From contig CALEKY010000055.1 in NCBI GenBank assembly GCA_937902995.1, forward strand, positions 1-13,966: DNA of 13,966 nucleotides, in the 5' to 3' direction. The notes under the pieces are model-generated. The model worked only from the letters and a program-made list of their open reading frames with translations. It searched no databases and was not told the origin of the DNA. Of the stretch, positions 1 to 7,800 are shown piece after piece. The position numbers were made by a program, and so were the translations under genes. The stretch comes from an uncultured Sinobacteraceae bacterium (GTDB taxonomy: Bacteria > Pseudomonadota > Gammaproteobacteria > Steroidobacterales > Steroidobacteraceae). Position 1 is the stretch's first letter; every line of letters starts with the position of its first letter.

Positions 1-6
1 GAACCG

Positions 7-1410
7 GTGGCCGACGGGCCGACCTCGGCGTCCGAGGGGAAAGCGTCCATCCGCGGCCGAAATGGCGATCGCCCCTTCGTCGTGATCGACGGTTTCAATC
101 TGAGCCTCGAGAAGGGCACGGGCGTCGCCACGTATGCGCGCAATCTCAGTTACTGCCTGCGCGACATGGGCTGCGAGGTCGGCGTGCTCTACGGCGGCGC
201 GTTCTCCGCGAAGCACCCGCCGCTGCTGCAGGAGGTGTCGTTCTTCGATCCTCCGCCGCAGCGCGTGGGACGTGCCCGTAAGGCGCTGCGCGTGTCCCGC
301 GCATTCCTTGCCTCGAACCGGAACGATGCTTTCCAGGTGCCCATCACCGGAGCGGTGATCTCGGAAACGTTCAGGTCGCGCCTGCCGTACTACGACAGCA
401 TCTGGAACGCGACCCGCCTATACGAGAAGGCCTCGCATCAGTTCCATGCGCTCGGGATCATCAACCGCGTGCGCATGCCGCGTAAGCCGGATCTCGTGCA
501 CTGGACCTATCCGCTTCCGGTGCGAGTACCTGGCGTGCCGAACATCTACACGCTGCACGACCTGGTGCCGCTGCGGCTGCCATACACGACGCTCGACCGG
601 AAGGACCGCTACCTGCGGCTCATGACCTGGATCTGTCGCAACGCGGATCACATCGTCACGGTGTCCGAGAACTCGAAGCGCGACATCGTCGAGCTGCTCG
701 GCGTGAGCCCCGAGAAGGTCACGAACACCTATCAGGCCGTCTCGATTCCGGAGGATCTGCGCACGAGGTCCGATGAGCTCGTGCGGGACGAGATCGCCAA
801 CATCTTCGGGCTCATTCACAAGGAGTACTTCCTTTTCTTCGGCTCCATCGAGCCGAAGAAGAACATCGGGCGCCTGATCGAGGGCTATCTCGGCGCCGGA
901 GTCGACATTCCGCTCGTCATCATCGGCGCACAGGCATGGAAGTCCGAAGACGAGCTCCGAATGCTGCGCATGGGGGAGGGGCGTGCGGGAAACCGTGCCG
1001 CGCAGTGGGACGGCCCGGGTTCGAAGATCGTGTGGCTCGAGTACGTGCCGTTCCAGATGCTCGTGAATCTGATCCGTGGGGCGCGAGCCGTGCTCTTCCC
1101 GTCGCTCTACGAGGGCTTCGGGCTGCCGGTGCTCGAATCGATGCTGCTCGGTACGCCGGTGCTGACCTCCAGCACGAGCTCCGTGCCGGAGATCGCAGGC
1201 GATGCCGCGCTGCTCGTCGACCCGTATGACACGCGGGCGATCGCGGAGGGCGTGCGGGCACTTGCCGAGCAGGACGATCTGTGCGCAGAGCTGAGCGCAC
1301 GGGGGCGGCGGCAGGCGGCGTTGTTCGGTGAAGCGGCCTACCGCAAGCGCCTCCAGGCCGTCTACGCGCAGGTGCTCGATCGTGCTGTCGAAAGAGAGAG
1401 GGCACGATGA
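7..1410 (+). CDS. GT4-family (GT-B fold) glycosyltransferase, 5' end uncertain
   Basis: This is a retaining-type glycosyltransferase of family GT4 that would move a sugar from a nucleotide donor to a growing glycan in the cytoplasm. The N-terminal Rossmann half starts near residue 24 (VVIDGFNLSLEKGTGVATYA, including a glycine-rich acceptor-side loop) and includes YTLHDLVPLRLP at about 181-192. The donor half has the GSIEPKKN loop (279-286, phosphate-contacting Lys), then E369 and E377 in the EGFGLPVLE motif (the family EX7E signature), then SVPEIAGDAALLVDP. About 460 residues is somewhat longer than the usual 350-400 of GT4; the extra lies in residues 60-160, between the first strand and the HDL segment. 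The GTG at 7 is only the first start visible: the frame is open to base 1 and the first ~22 residues look unconserved, so the true start may be outside the window. The stop overlaps the next start (ATGA, 1407-1410). Sugar specificity cannot be read; mannosyl-, rhamnosyl- and glucosyltransferases all look like this. Confidence 0.9.
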   Translation: MADGPTSASEGKASIRGRNGDRPFVVIDGFNLSLEKGTGVATYARNLSYCLRDMGCEVGVLYGGAFSAKHPPLLQEVSFFDPPPQRVGRARKALRVSRAFLASNRNDAFQVPITGAVISETFRSRLPYYDSIWNATRLYEKASHQFHALGIINRVRMPRKPDLVHWTYPLPVRVPGVPNIYTLHDLVPLRLPYTTLDRKDRYLRLMTWICRNADHIVTVSENSKRDIVELLGVSPEKVTNTYQAVSIPEDLRTRSDELVRDEIANIFGLIHKEYFLFFGSIEPKKNIGRLIEGYLGAGVDIPLVIIGAQAWKSEDELRMLRMGEGRAGNRAAQWDGPGSKIVWLEYVPFQMLVNLIRGARAVLFPSLYEGFGLPVLESMLLGTPVLTSSTSSVPEIAGDAALLVDPYDTRAIAEGVRALAEQDDLCAELSARGRRQAALFGEAAYRKRLQAVYAQVLDRAVERERAR

Positions 1411-4400
1411 ACATCGGTATGGCGGAGGAAACGCGCAACGCGGGAACTGCTGTTCCCGCTGCTTCACATGTTCCCGTGAGTGCCGCGCCTGATATCGCAA
1501 TCGACGAGCCCGATGCTGAGCTCGCACAGGCAGATCCGCTTCCGCCGGGAGCGGGATCGGAAAGCGAGGCATCGGGAGGATCGGGAGAGATCGAGAAACC
1601 CGGCACGACGCATGGTCAGGGATGGCTGCAACGCGACGCGCACATTCGACATCTCCGTCGGCTGGTGCGTGACATCCTGGAGGCTGTCGCGCAGGTTCAC
1701 AGACGAGAGCTCCGCGGCTGGGAGGAAGCGATCAAGGCTCGCTCCGAGGCCTCAGGGGCGAATCAAGAGGCAGCACCGCGCCTCAGTGCCGAGCTGACAG
1801 CCCTTTCAACGTCAATGTTGGGCTGGCTCAAGGCGCCGGTGCTGGTATGGAAGGAGCTCGCGAGACTCCGAACTCACCCGGGAGCACGTAATGGCGAGAC
1901 GGACGTCGGCTGCGCACCGCCGATTTCCCTGAGCACTGCCAAGCGCATCACCGTTCCGTTGACTCTCAAGGCACAGCGGGTCGTGCGTCCACCACGAGTC
2001 GACGCCGGTGTGCTCTGGGCGACATTGCTTGCCGAGCCTGGTCTGAATGCGACAGTCGAGGTCATTTTCCACGCAGAGGACGATGTCGCTCATGTCACAG
2101 CCGTGAACGGCAGGGGCCTGATCGATCGGCAGACGCCGGTAAGGCGTCGGATTCAGCTCTATGCCGGACGGCGCGTGCGGCTCATGGAATTCTCCTCATC
2201 GAGCCCCGCGGTTTCGTTCGAAGTGAGGCGAGCGGCAGGGGCGTTCGGAGTCCTGGCATTCGAGGAAAGTATCCTCCAGTTCGAAAGCCAGGCGTCAGAA
2301 CGCGGTCAAGACACCGGTTCATACGGTGACCACGATGGCTCCGTGGCAAGCGCCGCTGGCTCGCCGGTTGCCCACTGGTCGACGCTGACACACTCCGCAT
2401 GCACCGCGCTCGAGCTCGAATACAAGCTCTGGGGCGGCTACGCCAGATACGCACTTCCGGCACTGGAAAGCCTGAAGTGTGCACCTAATGCGCCGGTCTC
2501 CGAGCGGGAATCCGCCGCGTGGTCGCTGGTCCGGTGGTTCAGTGTCCACGAGGACTATGCCCGTGCACTGGAGAACGTGGAGTACTCGAAACGCCTGACC
2601 GGAAGGCTTCGAGATCGCATCATCCTGGCGGAGGTTCAATGCCTCCTGAAGCTCGGTCGGTACGAGCGTGCGTTGGCAGTCACCGAGCAGGCGCTTGAAA
2701 TCAAGCCAAAGCTCGATCTGCTTCTCCTGAAGTCGAGCGTTGTCCGCCGCGTCGCGGAATCGAGAGGTTGCGCTAGAGAGGAAGCGGAGGAGGCCCAGCT
2801 CGATATTTTGAACGAGGTTTTCCGGGCCGGAGACCTTGCGCCGCTTGAAAAGCGTGTCGCAAGCGAGCCGCTTTCGCTTGCGAATATCACTGCGCGCGCG
2901 GAGCCAGTTCCACCCGAGAGGCAGATTCTGAAGGTGTCCGTGGTCGTTCCTGCGTTCAATGCGGCGGAAACGATCGCATGGGTGCTGCAGAGTCTGCTCG
3001 AGCAGACATGGCAGAACCTCGAGATCATCGTGGTCGACGATAAGAGCACCGACAATACCTGCGAGATCGTCGAATCCATCAGTAGAGCGGACCCACGGGT
3101 GCGACTCATCCGGCAGCCCGTGAATGGTGGTGCCTACCCCGCGCGAAACGCGGGCGCACGGCACGCGGTCGGGGATCTGATAATGATCCACGACAGCGAC
3201 GATTGGTCACACCCGCAGAAGATTCAGGTGCAGGTCGAGACGTTGCAGGCGCGACCTGAACTCGTCGCAGTCAAGTCGAACTGGGTTCGCGTCGGTCTGG
3301 ACCTGGAGATCGTCGGGCCGTGGAGACCAAGGGAAACGCTGTTCGATCACAACTTCTCCGCATTGATGTTTCGGAGGTCTCTGCTGGAGACCACCGGGCT
3401 GTGGGATGAAGTTCTCGTCAGCGGCGACGCTGAGTTTTACTCCAGGCTGCGCGCACTCTATGGGGAAAAGTCTGTTGCCATTCTTCCGCATAGGTATCTG
3501 CTTTCTTTGTCGCTTACCCGCGAGAACTCATTGACTCGATCCAAGGCGACGCATCTGCGGACGTTGTCCTACGGACTGCGATGGAACTACCGCGATGCCT
3601 ATATGTCATGGCACGCGGATCCCGGACTGCGGAATGATCTGCCATTCGATCCGGCGCGGAATCGGCGCCGCTTTCCGATTCCGATTGGTAACAGACCGGA
3701 ACGGTCAGGAAAGCGGCGCTACGACCTGATCGTCATATCGGATTTTGCGGAGCATGATGGCGCACAGCGAGACGCACTGGAGTACCTGGCGGCGGCTCGC
3801 AGCGGCAAGAGGGTGGCGGTCTTCCACTGGCGAAGATACGAGTTGAATGTCCGTGCGCCGCTGGGTCGCCGTTTCTACGAGATATGTCTGGATCTCGACA
3901 TCGACATTCTCAGTCCGGGTGATTCAGCTGCTTCCGAGCTTGTGCTCATCGTGCTTCCCGCGATCCTGCAGCACCGGATAGAGCCCATTCCGGAGATCGA
4001 GGCGGCGCGCCTGGCGGTGATCGTGGATCAGCTGGGCAGCGACACTGCCGATGGTACCGGCTTTGTCTATGACCCGATCACCGTGCGGTCTCATCTGATG
4101 AGCATCTTCGGAACGGAGGGGGTCTGGATTCCGACTTCCGCGCGGATAAGGCGGCGGATGCTCAAGGACGAGCGGTACCCGCGTCCGTTCCCTACGACCT
4201 GGTGGAGGACCTTCGATACTTCGGTCGGGCGCAGCAGGAGTGTCGTATGGCGAGGTGAGGAACGCGCCGTTCCGCTCGTTGGGCGTCAGGTGCGTACGCG
4301 TCACCCCTGGGAATGGCCAGCGAAGGGCCGGGATATCGCCGCAGCTTACGGTGCGGATCAACGGTGGGATGTTCGGTTCCTGGGCGACATCGCACAGGCC

Positions 4401-4889
4401 GTACGCGCTGTCGGATTCCATCCGCAAAACTGGAACGCATTCCCGATCGACGGCACGGACACGCTGAGCTTCCTGAGTGAGCTCGACTTCTACGTGTACT
4501 ACACGCACGAAGCGCGCGCCGGCGAGCTGGATGAATCCGTGCTCACGGCTATGGCGCTTGGCGTGCCAGTGGTTCTTCCGCGGATCTTCGAGGCGGAACT
4601 CGGAAGCGCCGCGTTGTATGCCGATCCAGCGGAGGTTTCTGAGGTGGTGACGCAGTTGTGGGCATCACGGGAACGTTACGTTGAGCAAGCTGAGCGCGGG
4701 CGGGCATTCACCATTGAGCAATGTGACCACGCTGCGATCGACGGTCGGCTAGCTAGTCTGTTCTGTCTCGATGAACGCCGGCCTGTCGCCGAAGCGGCGC
4801 TCAGCAGTGCGAATCAGGCGCGATCCGAGACCGGCAACCAGGCGCCAGGCGCAGCAGGAACGACGAGTCGAACTACGGAATCACTCTAA
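1407..4889 (+). CDS. Large modular glycosyltransferase: TPR-like region + GT2 + C-terminal GT-B-like domain
   Basis: This 1160-residue, probably bifunctional glycosyltransferase starts at an ATG overlapping the previous stop, with a GAGAGG ribosome site at 1396-1401. Residues 1-70 are Ala/Pro/Ser/Gly-rich and look disordered. Residues 70-160 are helical. Residues 180-295 look beta-rich, resembling accessory sandwich domains found in front of GTs. Residues 365-435 form TPR-like helices (RYERALAVTEQALEIKP). A GT2 domain follows at about 508-715: strand KVSVVVPAFNAAETI, VVDDKSTDNT, NGGAYPARNAGA, and DSDDW at 596-600 as the nucleotide-sugar/metal site, then SGDAEFYSRL at 672-681, where the catalytic-base region falls. 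The last ~390 residues begin with YDLIVISDF (772-780) and end with a GT4-like donor lobe: DFYVYYTHEARAGELDESVLTAMALGVPVVLP at about 1027-1058. The EX7E pair is not cleanly preserved there, so that half may be weakly active or regulatory. The tail (1125-1160) is low-complexity. The GT2 call is firm; the others rest on pattern only. Confidence 0.88.
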   Translation: MNIGMAEETRNAGTAVPAASHVPVSAAPDIAIDEPDAELAQADPLPPGAGSESEASGGSGEIEKPGTTHGQGWLQRDAHIRHLRRLVRDILEAVAQVHRRELRGWEEAIKARSEASGANQEAAPRLSAELTALSTSMLGWLKAPVLVWKELARLRTHPGARNGETDVGCAPPISLSTAKRITVPLTLKAQRVVRPPRVDAGVLWATLLAEPGLNATVEVIFHAEDDVAHVTAVNGRGLIDRQTPVRRRIQLYAGRRVRLMEFSSSSPAVSFEVRRAAGAFGVLAFEESILQFESQASERGQDTGSYGDHDGSVASAAGSPVAHWSTLTHSACTALELEYKLWGGYARYALPALESLKCAPNAPVSERESAAWSLVRWFSVHEDYARALENVEYSKRLTGRLRDRIILAEVQCLLKLGRYERALAVTEQALEIKPKLDLLLLKSSVVRRVAESRGCAREEAEEAQLDILNEVFRAGDLAPLEKRVASEPLSLANITARAEPVPPERQILKVSVVVPAFNAAETIAWVLQSLLEQTWQNLEIIVVDDKSTDNTCEIVESISRADPRVRLIRQPVNGGAYPARNAGARHAVGDLIMIHDSDDWSHPQKIQVQVETLQARPELVAVKSNWVRVGLDLEIVGPWRPRETLFDHNFSALMFRRSLLETTGLWDEVLVSGDAEFYSRLRALYGEKSVAILPHRYLLSLSLTRENSLTRSKATHLRTLSYGLRWNYRDAYMSWHADPGLRNDLPFDPARNRRRFPIPIGNRPERSGKRRYDLIVISDFAEHDGAQRDALEYLAAARSGKRVAVFHWRRYELNVRAPLGRRFYEICLDLDIDILSPGDSAASELVLIVLPAILQHRIEPIPEIEAARLAVIVDQLGSDTADGTGFVYDPITVRSHLMSIFGTEGVWIPTSARIRRRMLKDERYPRPFPTTWWRTFDTSVGRSRSVVWRGEERAVPLVGRQVRTRHPWEWPAKGRDIAAAYGADQRWDVRFLGDIAQAVRAVGFHPQNWNAFPIDGTDTLSFLSELDFYVYYTHEARAGELDESVLTAMALGVPVVLPRIFEAELGSAALYADPAEVSEVVTQLWASRERYVEQAERGRAFTIEQCDHAAIDGRLASLFCLDERRPVAEAALSSANQARSETGNQAPGAAGTTSRTTESL

Positions 4890-4891
4890 CA

Positions 4892-7800
4892 ATGCCGCAG
4901 AACACGACTTCCGATGCCGTCGAGGCCGTGGTCCGCTATGCGGATCATCAGTTCCGGTTCGTACACGACGATCCGCAGGACCACATTTTCTCGATTCTAA
5001 GGTCGAGCGGTTCTTTCTATGAGCTCGAGTTGCTCGAGATGCTCGCCGATCTGCTCCGCCCGGGCGATCTCATCGTAGACGCCGGAGCCAACATCGGAAC
5101 GCATTCGATCTTCTGGGCGGGGATATGCCGCGCGCGTGTCATAGCGTTCGAACCTGTGCCGGGGAACGCTGCAATCCTGCGCCGTAACGTCGCCCTCAAC
5201 GGGCTTGGCGACAGTATCCGTGTCGAAGAGGTGGGTTTGGGAGCCGCTCCGGGTACAGCGAGATCGGTATCGGGCGCGGAGCACAACCGCGGTATGACCA
5301 CCCTGGTTCTCGATGAAGGTGGGACAATCAAGGTTTCGCGACTCGACGATTTCCGTTTCGAGAGTCCGGTTCGGCTACTCAAGATCGATGTTGAGGGAAT
5401 GGAGCGGCAGGTGCTCGAGGGAGCAGTCAAGACGCTGAAGCGCGACCACCCCTACATCGCGCTCGAAGCTGCCGATCGCGCCAGTTTCCTGTCAATTGCA
5501 CGTTTCCTCGGACCTCTCGGCTACAAGGTGGTAGGAACTTACAACTGCACACCAACGCATCTTTTCGTGCCGAAGACGGATGCCCGGTTCAAGGATGTAG
5601 ACGGAACAGTGTTAGAGTCGTTGGTGCTGGTCCGATTCGAGTGGACTTCTCTGCGCGACGTCATGACGTCCGGTCTTGCAACCCTCGATCGCAAGCTGAA
5701 CGAACGATTGCTTCAGATTGAGAGGTCAGCCGAGGCGAACGTCGAATGGCGGGGGGCAGCTCGGCAACTGGAGGAGCTGGCGACGCGCGTTACGGAAGGT
5801 ATTTCGGGTATCGAGTCTCGATTCGGCGAGCTGGCTCGCATGCAGGAAGCGCTCTCAACGTCCCGGGCGCGGGTGGCGGCCCTCGAGAGGGAACTCGCTG
5901 TCAGCGTCGCTCAGGAAAGTGAAGCGAAAGCAGCTGCGGAGATAGCGGCGGAGCGGATCACGGCACTCGAGAAGCAGTTCGCAGTCAGCCTGACGCAGTA
6001 TGAAGAGGCGCGGTTGGCTGCCGAAACAGGAAACAGGCGCATAGCTGCACTGGAGAAAGAGCTAGCCGATGCTGCTTCTCAGCTTGCCGAGGTGCGGGCG
6101 GCCTCGCAGGCTGCGCAGTCCCGGATCGAGACCCTCGAAAAGGATCTTGCCGAGGCCGTTGCCGCGAACAACCAACTTCGAGCGCGCTCCGAAGCACAGT
6201 CAACCAGACATGCGCAACAGATTGCGCAGCTCGAGGAGAGACTGAAGGCGCGTGACGAGGAGCTGGCACGAGAGAAGCGACGGGCAGACAGCGTCAGTGC
6301 CAAGCTGACCGAAAGCAGGCGCCAGTGCTTGCAGCTCAGGGCCGAGATCGACCGATTGACAAAGCAGGCACGGGCCTTCGCGGCAGCATCGCAAACCGAG
6401 GAGGCGCGGCTCAGAGAGAGAATCGATACACTGAGGGAGCGGGCCGCGGCGCGCACTCAACAGATCCGCCAACTGCGCACACAGCTCAACCGGGCGCGAG
6501 GGCTCCTGCATGAGCTTGCCGGTGGCGTGGAAGCGATTGCTGGGAGTGGTCGGTGGCGAATCGGCGACCGCATCGGGCGCCTCGTGGACACTGTGCGCAA
6601 GCGCGGCGACTCCCCCCGTGTGATGGAGGATCTGCGTCGGCTGGCCGGCGAGGCGCGTACCGTCGCGTCCGCCGTTATCGGCCAGACGGCTCCGGAACGT
6701 CTTTCACGTTCCGGCGCTACGCCTTCTGCAAGAAAGAACAAGAGTTCTCGGCCACCGGAGAATGCCGTACGCATATCCAAGGCGCCTGCTGTAGAGAAGC
6801 GGGAGCCTCCAAGAGGGAAGGCTGCCACTCCGAAGGCGGCGCCACATGCGATCGTCAAGTCGATCGTAATGACCGCGCAGCCTCGTCGCCAACGTCCGGT
6901 GGCTGTGACGCGACCAGAAGCCGCGGGGCGACAGCGCGAAGAGGATCACACCCGACAACGTGATGGGTCTGGGCGCGAGAGTGAGCCGACTCATACGTGG
7001 TACGTGCGGAAGATCGATGCGCCGGGCATCAGTGCAGCGCAACCCGTCAGTGCGGCTGGACGAGAGGATGGTCGCCTCGTTTCGAGAGAAGACTACTCAG
7101 TGGGCTGGCAGGGCAAGGGCTGGGCAAACGGACCCAGTGAGCTCCTTCCCGGCGGCGAAGTGAGGGCGCGTGAAAAGACAACGAGTTTTGGCTTCGTATC
7201 GCGTCGCATCGGATTCGAGCGAGGCGGGCTTGTCGAAGTAGTGGTCAAGCTTTCCGAAGGTGTTCAGGATGTGCAGCCATGTCTGCGCATTCGGACTGAG
7301 GACGACACTGCAGTTGGACCGGATGTACCGCTTTCGCAGCAAGAAACCCGGGTGCTGGCATTCGCTCCGGCACGAGCGCGCGCCCTTAAGCTGTACGTAC
7401 TTGCACCGGCTGCGCGGGCAGGTCTGAGCTTTCGCATACGCTCGGTAGAAGTGTTCCGGGGGGATGCGGAGCGGCATCTAGCGGAAGTCCGCAGGAAGGT
7501 CGGAGAACCCATCATCGCTTCGCTTGCATCGATTCCCTCCCGTCGGGAGATGCTGCGCGACAGTGTCGCGAGTCTGCTCGTTCAGTGCGACAAGGTCCGG
7601 GTATTCCTCAACAACTATCCGGACGTGCCCGAGTTCCTCTCTCACCCGCGCATCGAAGTGCGCCGCTCCCAGGACTGGGACGATCGGGGCGATGCCGGGA
7701 AGATGTTTTGGGTTGACAAGGACGAGGGACAGGTTGGCTATCGACTCATCGTCGATGACGATCTCATCTTTCCGCCGGACTTCGCCGAGGTTATGTGTGC

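Noticed and set aside
418..1572. A 384-codon open frame on the minus strand
   Set aside because: It lies opposite the GT4 gene and its junction with the next gene, is rich in Arg, His, Glu and Pro without family motifs, and is the usual antisense shadow of a high-GC coding region.
2319..3191. A 290-codon open frame on the minus strand
   Set aside because: It is antisense to the TPR/GT2 part of the 1160-residue protein, shows no recognisable domain and has shadow-type composition.
6674..7066. Arg/Lys/Pro-rich linker considered as a frameshifted stretch or DNA-binding domain
   Set aside because: The frame is continuous, flanking domains are in the same frame, and the composition fits a disordered basic linker; no DNA-binding motif is visible.
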